A stretch of DNA of 64,000 nt from Azospirillum brasilense (GTDB taxonomy: Bacteria; Pseudomonadota; Alphaproteobacteria; Azospirillales; Azospirillaceae): positions 124,001 to 188,000 of the forward strand of contig NZ_CP012918.1 of the NCBI RefSeq assembly GCF_001315015.1. The letters are read 5' to 3'. The notes beneath the pieces are model-generated. The model had not been told where the DNA came from, searched no databases, and saw only the letters and a list, made by a program, of their open reading frames with translations. Shown piece after piece: positions 8,151-16,066 of the stretch. Position 1 is the first letter of the stretch, and every line of letters begins with the position of its first letter. Position numbers and translations under genes: made by a program.

Positions 8151-9170
8151 ATGACCGCGAACAGCCCGGTAAAATACCCCAGCCAGTTCCCCAAATCGAC
8201 TGGTGCGGTGGAAATCAGCGAGCCCGAAGGGAGTTTGACCCTGGCGGACCGGCGGCTGTTCAACCATTTGCTCGCCGCCGCCTACCGGGATCTAGGGAAG
8301 GTCGACGGGCACACTGTTAAGATGTCCGAAATACGCGCCTTCGCGGCGGCGGCCCGCGACGGAATCGAGGACACCAGCAATCGGCGCATCAAGGCCAGCA
8401 TCACCCGTCTCCAACAGACCATGGTCCAGTTCAATTATCTGGATTCGGCACGCGGCGAGGTCTGGCGCTCGTCGCAGCTGCTCGGCGAGTGCGAGCTGGT
8501 CGAGCGGACCGGGGAGTTGACCTACAGCTTCCCGCGGGGCCTAGCCGAGCGGCTGATCGAGCCGGCGTTGTACTCGTACATTTCGCTCAAGGTCGTCTAC
8601 CAGTTCGAGTCCAAATACGCGCTGATCCTGTATGAGATCCTGAAGCGCTACGCGGACCGCAACGCCGAAGCGCCGTTCTGGCCTGTCAGGACGTCCGAAT
8701 TGCGCGACCTGTTCGGCTGCCGGGACAAGCTGAAGGACTGGAAGGACTTCAACGTCCGTGCCATTCAGCCGGCGATCGAGGAGATCAACGATCTGGCCGA
8801 GTTCCGCGTGCGCATGTCGGAGCGGCGCGAGGGGCGCGGCCGGGGCGGCGGCAAGGTCGTCGAGGTGACGTTCTGGATCGACCGTAAGGACGCAACGGCA
8901 GCAGCAGCGACGGCGCGCGAACTGGACAAGGCGCGCGTTCAGCGGCGCGGCGAGCGGAGGATCAAAGCCGAGGAGCAGGAGGAGGCCCGCGTGGTTCGCC
9001 TCGCCTTGGCCTGGATGCAGGGGGCCGACATTCAGACCCGCATGCGGTGGGTCAAGCACGCCGAGGCGGCGGGCGTCACGTTGCCGAAGGGGGCGACTGC
9101 TCCCGAGAACTTAGCCAAATGGGTCCCGGCTGTCGCGGCGGCCATCGCCGAATGCGAGAGCCTTCGCTGA
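8151..9170 (+). CDS. Replication initiator protein, Rep_3 / RepB type
   Basis: Binds the upstream iterons to start plasmid replication. 339 residues from the ATG at 8151, which has AGGGG at the right distance; the frame is open to 8019, but that extension is iteron DNA. Two winged-helix domains are expected: the first around LTLADRRLFNHLLAAAYRDL to LQQTMVQFNYLD, the second around SKYALILYEILKRY ... TSELRDLFGC ... FNVRAIQPAIEEIND. This LYEILKRY...LR..F...F...V..PA..EIN pattern is characteristic of the Rep_3 superfamily. It probably represses itself through the iterons. Transcribed with parA, 43 bp downstream. Confidence 0.88.
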   Translation: MTANSPVKYPSQFPKSTGAVEISEPEGSLTLADRRLFNHLLAAAYRDLGKVDGHTVKMSEIRAFAAAARDGIEDTSNRRIKASITRLQQTMVQFNYLDSARGEVWRSSQLLGECELVERTGELTYSFPRGLAERLIEPALYSYISLKVVYQFESKYALILYEILKRYADRNAEAPFWPVRTSELRDLFGCRDKLKDWKDFNVRAIQPAIEEINDLAEFRVRMSERREGRGRGGGKVVEVTFWIDRKDATAAAATARELDKARVQRRGERRIKAEEQEEARVVRLALAWMQGADIQTRMRWVKHAEAAGVTLPKGATAPENLAKWVPAVAAAIAECESLR

Positions 9171-9213
9171 CACCTGGGCCTTCGATTCTCTCGCCACGAA
9201 AGGGGAGACCAGC

Positions 9214-9861
9214 ATGCCCACCATTGCGATCGCCACCACAAAGGGTGGCGCCGGAAAGACCACGCTCACGATGTGCCTGGCCGACTATCTGCGGCGGGCC
9301 GGCGCGTCGGTGCTGTGCTTGGACACCGACCCCAACAAGAACCTGTCCGCCTGGGCGAACCTGTCCGGCGAGGTCGAGTGCCGGGGCGTCGGCGAGGATG
9401 ACGTGATCAGCGCCGTGGACGAGGCGAGCGCCACCGTGGACTTCGTGCTCATCGACGTTGCAGGCGCGCAGGCGAAGGCGCTGGTCTACGCCATCGGCGC
9501 GGCCGATCTGGTGCTGATCCCAGTCCAGGCCGACAACAAGGATCTCGGCGAGGCCCTGCGCACCCACGGCCATGTGACGAACGCCATCGCTATGGCGCGG
9601 AAACACAACCCCGCCGCCTCGATCGCGCACGCCGCGGTGATGATGCGCGTCAACCCGCAAGCGAAGGTCACCAGCCACACCCGCGGGCAGCTCGTCTCTC
9701 TCGGCGTTCCCGTGCTCGCGGCCCAACTCCCGCAGCGCGCCGCCTACCAGGGCGCCAGCTACACCGGGTCGCCGCTCGACGACATGGCGATCCGTGACGA
9801 TGTGACGGAGGTTGTCCGGGAAGCTCTCGCGATGCTGGAGGGCCCGAATGCCGCCGCGTAA
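9214..9861 (+). CDS. parA: ParA-family partition ATPase
   Basis: 215 residues, short ParA lacking an N-terminal HTH (type Ib-like). Deviant Walker A is TTKGGAGKTTL (residues 8-18), the switch region is LCLDTDPNKNLSAW, and Walker B is DFVLIDVAG. It segregates the plasmid with the next gene's product and a centromere not identified here. GGGGAGA stands eight bases before the ATG. It overlaps the downstream gene by 14 bp. Confidence 0.92.
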   Translation: MPTIAIATTKGGAGKTTLTMCLADYLRRAGASVLCLDTDPNKNLSAWANLSGEVECRGVGEDDVISAVDEASATVDFVLIDVAGAQAKALVYAIGAADLVLIPVQADNKDLGEALRTHGHVTNAIAMARKHNPAASIAHAAVMMRVNPQAKVTSHTRGQLVSLGVPVLAAQLPQRAAYQGASYTGSPLDDMAIRDDVTEVVREALAMLEGPNAAA

Positions 9862-10609
9862 GAGCAAGGAAGCCGGAATCGACTTCGAGGTGGTAAAGAA
9901 GGCGTCGCGGAAGAAGGAGTTGCCTCCGGTTTCCAAGGCCTACCTGGAAACCGCGCTCGCCCCGCTGGCGTCGCAGATGCCAAGCCAAGCCGTCGCCCCT
10001 CTGCCGGTGTCCGGCGAGGTGCTGCCGCCGGAGCGCGACGAAGCGCCGGTCATCCCGCCGAAATTTTTCAACGTTGAACAATTCGAGGAGCTGGCCGTCG
10101 ACGCGTGGCAGCGCGGCAAGGCCGAAGCCGTGCGCCTCGGAAAGATCATCCGCGTTGGCCTGAACAGCTTCGAGCATGGCGCGGTGATGCAGGCCCTCGA
10201 CCGCGTCGCCGCCCTGGTCGGTGAGCATCCCTCGAAACTCCGTCGCCTCATGCGCGTCGCCGAGGTCATCGACCGCAGGCTTCTGCCCGGCAGTCCGGAA
10301 GCGTGGGAGGGGGAGCCGGCGAAGGCTGATGCGGCGCAGCGCCTGCTGAAAAAGTTGTCCGCGCTCGGTGATGAGGCCGTCGACAAGGCCGTGGCGGAGG
10401 GCATCTTGAGCCCGACCGCCACTGTGAAGGCGATGGACGCGTACGCGAAGGCGTTGCGTCCGGCCGCGAAGGCGCCGGAGACGGACGGCGATGGTGCGCC
10501 CGATGCTGCCGACCGCGCGGAGCTTGCTCGCCTGGAGGCCGAGCGGGCGCAACTGGACGAGCGCATCGCCGCTCTTCGCGTCAAGCTTGGAGTGTCCGCT
10601 GGCGGCTGA
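9848..10609 (+). CDS. ParB-like partition partner (divergent)
   Basis: 253 residues, no confident family motif beyond its position. The N-terminus is basic (MPPRKSKEAG) and carries a Pro/Ala-rich linker. The middle has a helical segment (FEELAVDAWQRGKAEAVRLG ... LVGEHPSKLRRLMRVAEVID). The C-terminus ends in a predicted coiled coil (RAELARLEAERAQLDERIAALR). Being translationally coupled to parA (14-bp overlap) makes it the likely DNA-binding partner that recognises the centromere. It lacks a ParB N-terminal arginine-patch motif, so the identity rests on context. Confidence 0.6.
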   Translation: MPPRKSKEAGIDFEVVKKASRKKELPPVSKAYLETALAPLASQMPSQAVAPLPVSGEVLPPERDEAPVIPPKFFNVEQFEELAVDAWQRGKAEAVRLGKIIRVGLNSFEHGAVMQALDRVAALVGEHPSKLRRLMRVAEVIDRRLLPGSPEAWEGEPAKADAAQRLLKKLSALGDEAVDKAVAEGILSPTATVKAMDAYAKALRPAAKAPETDGDGAPDAADRAELARLEAERAQLDERIAALRVKLGVSAGG

Positions 10610-10646
10610 CGCGGAATGGGCGGGCGTCATTGAGGCGCCCCCGCAC

Positions 10647-11537
10647 ATGAAGAGGCCGATGATGGAAGCGAGACGGTCGAGCGACATCGGGTTGAGGCGT
10701 GGGCGGATCCTTCCGAATCTGCCCCAATCGCAACAGCTTGACCTGATCGCCGACGGCCTGCCGGTCCTGATGAAAAGCGCTCAAGATCTGCTGTCCGCGT
10801 CAAAGAGGCTGGGCGAGCGCGGTCGGGTGGCGATCATGTTGGAAAGCCACGCGACCGAGGAACTGGCCAAGGCGCTCATCTTGGTCGATATCGTGCGTTG
10901 CCCGCCCAAGCTGAGGCCGTCGCGCATTGCGACGATGATGGGGTGGTTCTATGACCACCTCGCCCGGCTCATCTATGTGGACGCGCAAAGCTGGAAGCCG
11001 ACCAGCGTCACGCAGCTGCAAAGCTATGTCGACGACCACAGGAAGTCGCATTATCTCGAGGGCAGCGTCGGGGAGTACATTTTCCCGAACTGGACAATCT
11101 ACATGCGGGAGAGTCTTCTTTACGCCGATCTCATCACGCATGAAGACGGCGTGCCGATGTGGAACGATCCAGTCATTCCGCCGAGTGCGTTTGGGTTTGG
11201 GGAGCCGTCAGCATGGCGAATCTGCCAAGCGCTCCAAGATATGGGCGCGTTCACTAGGCATGGGCTGGATGTGATGTCATCCGCTTGGCGGTGCACCGAG
11301 TTCGCTGGCCCGCAAAGCTGGAGTGACACAAAGCACCTGACGCGCAAGATGCTGGAGGCTCTTGAAAGTGCCGGCCTCATCAGCGAACGAGCGACGTCGG
11401 AGCAGGTTGGAACGCTGCTCCATAACTGGCAGATGCCAATGTACAACATCGATTTCGAGAAGATCGATGTGCCGCTCAACGAGCTGCAGGCGGACCGGGA
11501 CGCCAATCTCTGGTCTGAGTACGGCGACTGGCCTTGA
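10647..11537 (+). CDS. AbiV-like protein (possible phage defence)
   Basis: 296 residues. An N-terminal helical domain contains LMKSAQDLLSASKRLGERGR followed by ESHATEELAKALILVDI, resembling the AbiV/HEPN-like pattern in which a regularly spaced helix pair carries A.EELAKA. AbiV of lactococci aborts phage infection by binding a phage protein. The C-terminal half (KHLTRKMLEALESAGLI ... LHNWQMPMYNI) is not recognised. It follows the partition genes by 37 bp and is closed by a strong hairpin. The defence role is inferred from one motif; a host-interaction gene of another kind is possible. Confidence 0.5.
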   Translation: MKRPMMEARRSSDIGLRRGRILPNLPQSQQLDLIADGLPVLMKSAQDLLSASKRLGERGRVAIMLESHATEELAKALILVDIVRCPPKLRPSRIATMMGWFYDHLARLIYVDAQSWKPTSVTQLQSYVDDHRKSHYLEGSVGEYIFPNWTIYMRESLLYADLITHEDGVPMWNDPVIPPSAFGFGEPSAWRICQALQDMGAFTRHGLDVMSSAWRCTEFAGPQSWSDTKHLTRKMLEALESAGLISERATSEQVGTLLHNWQMPMYNIDFEKIDVPLNELQADRDANLWSEYGDWP

Positions 11538-11551
11538 GATACTGCGCCCGC

Positions 11552-11583
11552 TCTAGGGGCGGCGATGGCGCGCCGCCCCTAGA
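11552..11583 (+). terminator. Strong hairpin after the AbiV-like gene
   Basis: TCTAGGGGCGGCG and CGCCGCCCCTAGA form a perfect 13-bp stem with a six-base loop, 14 bp after the stop codon. No T-tract follows, so it may end transcription or protect the 3' end of the rep-par-abi transcript. Confidence 0.65.
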
Positions 11584-11822
11584 CCCAATACCGTATCTTT
11601 AAGGGGTCCCTGCCAGTAGAAGGCCGCAGATGCTGGTCTGCGGAGGGCAATGGCATGGCACGGACGGTGGCGGGCTTGCCGCGAGGGGTGCGGTCCTGGC
11701 CGACACCGAGCGCGAAAGCGTGCGCCACCGTTCCCTGCCGGGTAAGCGGTGTTCTGGCCCCACCTTCCGGCGGGATCAAGGCGGAGCGAATCTCCCGGAT
11801 CGCATGATCGGGAGAACGGTTT

Positions 11823-12227
11823 GTGTCTACGCTCGACCTTACGCTTGACCAGGAGCCCGTGCGGGTGCGTCGCATGGAGGTGATCACGGGCGATGTGGGG
11901 CGCCGGACTTGGTCGCCGGAGGAGAAGGCGCGGATCCTGGCCGAGGCGGCGGTGCCTGGGGCCGTGATCTCCGAAGTGGCCCGGCATCACGGATTGCGGC
12001 CCCAGCAGGTGTTCGGCTGGCGCCGGGAAGCGCGTACCGCCAACCGTGTCCAGGAAGAGGGCATGGTGTTCGCGCCGGTGGTGCTGGACACCACGCCGCC
12101 GCCAGTCGCACCGAAGGAACTCCCGGCCATCGAGGTGCGGATCGGCGATACGGTGGTGCGCGTGCCGGCCGGCATGGACGGCGCCACCGTCAAGACGGTG
12201 CTGCGCGCGGTGAGGGCGTCGCGGTGA
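11823..12227 (+). CDS. tnpA: IS66 accessory protein TnpA (OrfA)
   Basis: 134 residues from a GTG start. A helix-turn-helix of the IS66 Orf1 type is visible: RRTWSPEEKARILAEA ... VISEVARHHGLRPQQVFGWR. The C-terminal part (AIEVRIGDTVVRVPAGMDG ... TVLRAVRAS) is also typical. The protein helps IS66 transposition; here its partners are truncated or absent, so it has no function of its own. It overlaps tnpB by GTGA. Confidence 0.85.
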   Translation: MSTLDLTLDQEPVRVRRMEVITGDVGRRTWSPEEKARILAEAAVPGAVISEVARHHGLRPQQVFGWRREARTANRVQEEGMVFAPVVLDTTPPPVAPKELPAIEVRIGDTVVRVPAGMDGATVKTVLRAVRASR

Positions 12228-12380
12228 TCGGCATTGAGGGCGCGGTGCGGGTTCTGGTCGCCGCCAAGCCGGTCGACTTCCGCAAGGGTATGGATGGGTT
12301 GGCCGCCTTGGTGCAGCAGCAACTGGGGGCGGATCCCTTCAGCGGGGTCGTCTACGTCTTCCGCTCCAAGCGAGCCGACC
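12224..12380 (+). pseudogene. tnpB: IS66 TnpB (Orf2), truncated
   Basis: GTG start overlapping the tnpA stop. The first 52 residues keep the family signature VLVAAKPVDFRKGMDGLAAL and VYVFRSKRADR, then the sequence enters the IS6 end at 12381. A full TnpB has about 115 residues. Confidence 0.85.
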
Positions 12381-12762
12381 GGTTCCGTTGCAAAGTTTGC
12401 CATTGGGCGTGGAGAGCCACGGAGGCCACGTTTTCAGCCGGCGATCCCGAACAAGCGAGCGACGAAGGTCGTCTGAGCGGGCATGTTGTTGGCCGGGATG
12501 GCGGCGACCTGCCCCTTGCGCACCATCGCCAGGATCTCGTAGCCGGCGATCGTCCGGCGCGCGGTGTGGAAGTTCTGGAAGCCGAGCCCTGGCCGGACGA
12601 GCCGCTTTATGCGGCGGTGATCCTGTTCAACGATATTATTCAGATACTTCACCTGGCGCAGTTTGGTGAACCGCCACAGCTCACCGGCCTTCTTCATCGC
12701 CTTGGTCGCGCTCGGATAGGCGGCGTTCTTGTCGACCGTGAGGGTGCGCGGGTTCACCGTGT
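12381..12762 (-). pseudogene. IS6-family transposase, C-terminal fragment
   Basis: Starts at the element end GGTTCCGTTGCAAAGTTTG (12381). On the minus strand it codes for the last about 110 residues: HTVNPRTLTVDKNAAYPSAT, then LWRFTKLRQVKYLNNIVEQD, then RRIKRLVRPGLGFQNFHTAR, stop at 12434. It keeps the second Asp (TVDKNAAY) and Glu region. The N-terminal part is missing at 12763, where an IS110 piece begins. The fragment at 53706 holds the complementary N-terminal part of the same subgroup. Confidence 0.85.
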
Positions 12763-13321
12763 GCGCCAGCTCATCGCCGCCGCCAAGCAGACCGTCGCCG
12801 CCCAGAGCGGCGATGTCTACCGGGTACGGATCCGGCATGCCTGCGAGGATCTGGCGCTCTGGCGCGCCCGGCTTCTCACCATCGACACGATGATCGAGAC
12901 GTTGCTCGAAGACCATCAGGTCGCCCGTCTGCTGACCTCCATCGAAGGGATCGGCACGACGACGGCGGCACGGTTGGTGGCCGAACTCGACGATCCCGCA
13001 CGGTTTCGCTCGCCGGAAGCGTTGGCCTCCTACATCGGGCTGGTGCCGGCCCTCAAACACTCTGGCAAGCAGACGCCGAAGCGGGCGGGGCTGTCGCCGA
13101 TCGGCAAGGCGGCCTTGCGGCGGGCGCTGTGGATGCCGACAGTTCACGCGGTGCGCGCCAGCCCCTGGCTGCGCGTCTTCTATGAGGGCCTGCGCGTCCG
13201 CGGCAAGCCGGGCAAGGTCGCGCTGATCGCCGCGATGCGCAAGCTGATGGTCGCCATCTGGACCGTCGCCAAACAGCGGCGCACCTGGTCGCCCTCACCC
13301 CCTCAGGAGACGACCGCCTGA
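12763..13321 (+). pseudogene. IS110-family transposase, C-terminal fragment
   Basis: Codes for the Transposase_20 domain and adjoining coiled region: LLTSIEGIGTTTAARLVAEL, then FRSPEALASYIGLVPALKHS, then GLSPIGKAALRRALWMPTVH. This holds the Ser-containing catalytic end of the family. No start and no DEDD N-terminal domain are present; the frame is entered from IS6 DNA. Stop TGA at 13319-13321. Confidence 0.85.
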
Positions 13322-13460
13322 ATCCCAGCGGTCGGTCGGAACGACCGACCCATGCCGAACCATCGCCGGGCCGGACGGCGCGGGTCAAGGCCGCAGCCGC
13401 CGTAGGCGGGGGCGCGTCAGCGCCCGCCTTGACCTGGGGCGGCCGGTCTGGCCCCCGACC
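13322..13460 (+). other. IS110 3' flank with strong hairpins
   Basis: Contains two strong inverted repeats: GGTCGGTC-GGAAC-GACCGACC-like (about 13330-13351), and GGCGGGGGCGC/GCGCCCGCC within a longer foldback (about 13385-13433). In the IS1111 branch of IS110 the guide RNA is encoded downstream of the recombinase gene, so this is a candidate region, but I have not folded it. Confidence 0.35.
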
Positions 13461-13504
13461 CGCGTTTCCGCTTCACAAACGCCACGGTATCTATGGCGTG
13501 CCCC

Positions 13505-13856
13505 CTACGACGGGGAACCCATTTACCAGACCATCGCGCAACGTGATGCCGGAGCGGCGGTGGTCATCCCGCCGCGCGCCACGGCGGTGTCGAGCGCCAT
13601 GGCCGAGACGGCTCCGACGCAGCGCGACCGCCACCTTCAGCGGATCGCCGCGACCGGCCGGATGGGCTGGCAGCGCGAGACCAAGTATGGCCGCCGCGCC
13701 AAAGGGGAAACGGCCATGGCGCGCTACAAGGGCATTCTCGGCGGTCACCTCCACGCCCGGACTTTGCCCGCTCAGCAGACGGAGGCCATGATCGCCGTCA
13801 CCGCCCTCAACCGCATGCTCGACGCGGGGCGCCCCACGTCCGTGCGCAAGCGGTAG
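13505..13856 (+). pseudogene. IS5-family transposase, C-terminal fragment
   Basis: Frame reads YDGEPIYQTIAQRDAGAAVV, then IPPRATAVSSAMAETAPTQR, then WQRETKYGRRAKGETAMARY, stop at 13856. It aligns with the C-terminus of the IS5 copy at 23307-24275, for example AETAPTQRDRH in both. At the position where that copy has TGA this one has GGA (Gly). The N-terminal two thirds are absent. Confidence 0.8.
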
Positions 13857-14109
13857 CCGGAGATGAAGAGGGCCAAGAGACCGGGCACCCGCCTCCCTGC
13901 ACCAACGCTCACGGCTGGAGAACGCCGCCGCTCTCTACCGTGCCCTGGGCGGTTGTCCTTCGACATCTGGATGAGCCCGGTCCAGGGGTGTGCGGGCATG
14001 GGCGTGCGGACAGGGGGGATGTCCTCACGATCTCCACGGAACGTCCATAAAGCGGCGCTATCATGAGCCTTGCCGGCAATCGAAGAGTGGCCGGAATTTG
14101 GAGAGTGGA

Positions 14110-14799
14110 ATGAGCGTGCTGGCTTTGGTTGTGGAGGATGAGCCCGACGTCGCGCGGATCATCACGGGGTATCTTGATCGTGAAGGGCTGCGCACCGTCC
14201 GTGCGGAGAACGGACAGATCGCGCTGGATCTGCATCAGCAGCTCCGGCCTGACATCGTGCTCCTCGACGTCAAGATCCCCAAGCTCGACGGCTACGAGGT
14301 TCTGGCGGCCATTCGGCGTCGCGGGGATACGCCGGTGATCATGATCACGGCGCTCGACGAGGATCTCGACAAGCTTCAGGCCCTGCGGATCGGTGCTGAC
14401 GACTACATCGTCAAGCCGTTCAACCCGCTGGAGGTGGTCGCCAGGGTCAAGGCCGTTCTGCGTCGGGCGATGGGCCGGAGCGACACCGCGGTGCTGCGGG
14501 TCGGTCCGCTGGAAATCGACCTGACGGCTTACGCCGTCGCCGTTGAAGGCGCCGACGGCCGGACCCGCATCGACTTCACGGCGACGGAGTTCCGCATCCT
14601 CTCGCATATGGCGCGGCAGCCCACGCGTGTTTTCAGCCGCGCCGACCTGATCGACGCCTGCCTGCCGGAAGGCAACACGCTGGAGCGGACGATCGATACG
14701 CACGCCAGCAACATCCGGCGCAAGCTTCACGCCGCCGGAGCCGAGGATTTCTTCGAGAGCATCAGGGGCGTCGGCTATCGGCTGTCGTTTGTTCCATGA
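14110..14799 (+). CDS. OmpR-family response regulator of the efflux block
   Basis: 229 residues. Receiver domain: acidic pair VVEDEPD, phospho-acceptor Asp about 53 in IVLLDVKIP, and Lys in DYIVKPFNPLE. The C-terminal winged-helix DNA-binding domain reads FTATEFRILSHMARQPTRVF to VGYRLSFVP. The kinase gene overlaps its stop by 4 bp. The AdeR/BaeR-like pairing and the downstream ABC and RND genes suggest it controls efflux, by analogy with AdeRS and AdeABC; the sequence does not prove this. Confidence 0.88.
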   Translation: MSVLALVVEDEPDVARIITGYLDREGLRTVRAENGQIALDLHQQLRPDIVLLDVKIPKLDGYEVLAAIRRRGDTPVIMITALDEDLDKLQALRIGADDYIVKPFNPLEVVARVKAVLRRAMGRSDTAVLRVGPLEIDLTAYAVAVEGADGRTRIDFTATEFRILSHMARQPTRVFSRADLIDACLPEGNTLERTIDTHASNIRRKLHAAGAEDFFESIRGVGYRLSFVP

Positions 14800-15881
14800 A
14801 ATCGGCCAAGTCAATGAACCGGCAGCTGGTTGCGTCCATGGCGGCCGTGACCGGGGTGGCGCTCATCATCATGTGCGCCGGCTCCTTCCTGTTTTACGAG
14901 CTCGTCTTCTTCCGGTTCTGGGCACCCGAGGGGTTGGAGGGCGTTCCCGAACCGGACAGCTACTGGCCGACGACGCCGGAGTGGACCGCCTTCCTCGTGC
15001 TGTGGGCCATTGGATTAGGAGGGGCGATCATTGCGGCGATGCGCTTCGCCCGCCGGCTCATCCATCCCCTGGATGCGGTCGCGACGGCGGCCCGCCGGAT
15101 TGCCGCGGGCGATCTCGGTGCGCGGGCCATGCCGACGAAGGCGTCGTTTGCCGAAACCCGCCAGTTGATCGAGGATTTCAACCACATGGCCGGACAGTTG
15201 AGCCGGGCCGAAACGGAAATGCGGGCGTGGCACGCCGCGATCGCTCACGAGCTGCGTACGCCCTTGACCATTCTGCGTGGCCAGATACAGGGGTACGTCG
15301 ATGGCGTCTTCATTCCTGACCCGCCGTCGCTTCAGGTCCTTCTTGTCCAGGTTGAAGGGCTGAGCCGGATCGTCGACGATTTGAAGATTCTGACGCTGGC
15401 GCAGAACGGGCGTCTCGAGTTGAGGCTCGAAACGATTGATCTTGCCGGTGAAGTCGCCTCCGTGGTGGCGATCACCAAGCCGATGCTTCAGCAGGCCGGC
15501 GTGTCGATCCATGCGGATCTGGGGTCCGTGATGGTCCACGGCGACGGTGCGCGCATCCGTCAGGTCCTGACGGCGCTGCTCGAAAACGTCCGGCGCTACG
15601 CCGCGCCCTGCGAGGTGCGCATCGAAACCAGGGCGACGCGCGATCATGCCATTTTGCGGGTCTGCGACCATGGCCCCGGCCTGCCGGACGGCGCGGAGAA
15701 GCTGATTTTCGATCCCTTCTGGCGGAGCGACGCGTCCCGTTCGCGGGAGAGCGGCGGCAGCGGTTTGGGCTTGGCGGTGGTGCAGGCCATCGCCCAGGCG
15801 CATGGCGGCGTCGCGGTGGCGATGGCGTCGGAACCGCAAGGTGTGACGTTCGAGATTCGGCTGCCGAAAATCGCACCATAA
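14796..15881 (+). CDS. Sensor histidine kinase of the efflux block
   Basis: 361 residues, ATG overlapping the regulator's stop. Two membrane segments (about 10-32 and 66-84) enclose a short periplasmic loop containing EGVPEPDSYWPTTPEW. A HAMP domain follows (about 85-140), then the H-box IAHELRTPLTILRG (His about 150), the N-box LLENVRRYA and the G-boxes DHGPGLPDG and SGLGLAVVQAIAQAHGG. It is architecturally like AdeS/BaeS. Signal not known. Confidence 0.88.
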   Translation: MKSAKSMNRQLVASMAAVTGVALIIMCAGSFLFYELVFFRFWAPEGLEGVPEPDSYWPTTPEWTAFLVLWAIGLGGAIIAAMRFARRLIHPLDAVATAARRIAAGDLGARAMPTKASFAETRQLIEDFNHMAGQLSRAETEMRAWHAAIAHELRTPLTILRGQIQGYVDGVFIPDPPSLQVLLVQVEGLSRIVDDLKILTLAQNGRLELRLETIDLAGEVASVVAITKPMLQQAGVSIHADLGSVMVHGDGARIRQVLTALLENVRRYAAPCEVRIETRATRDHAILRVCDHGPGLPDGAEKLIFDPFWRSDASRSRESGGSGLGLAVVQAIAQAHGGVAVAMASEPQGVTFEIRLPKIAP

Positions 15882-16066
15882 GCCGCAAGCATGCTGTCCA
15901 GCCATCGGCGGGTCCGACGTCGGACGACCTGCCGGTGCCCGCGCGCGCCGCCTTCGGTCAAGCATTAGCGGTCTGAGCAGACGTTGCGACGGCGCTCCTC
16001 GTTGCAGCGGCCATCCTCGTTCGCCTCAGCACCACGCGAAACCTATAGTTCGATCCGAGATGACAC

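Larger units (their letters stand above)
11584..12380 (+). mobile_element. IS66-family element, left part only
   Basis: Begins with the end-like sequence CCCAATACCGTATCTTTAAG, related to a relic at 32438-32462. It carries tnpA and the first third of tnpB. The tnpC transposase and the right end are missing, replaced at 12381 by an IS6 end, so the element is dead. Confidence 0.75.
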
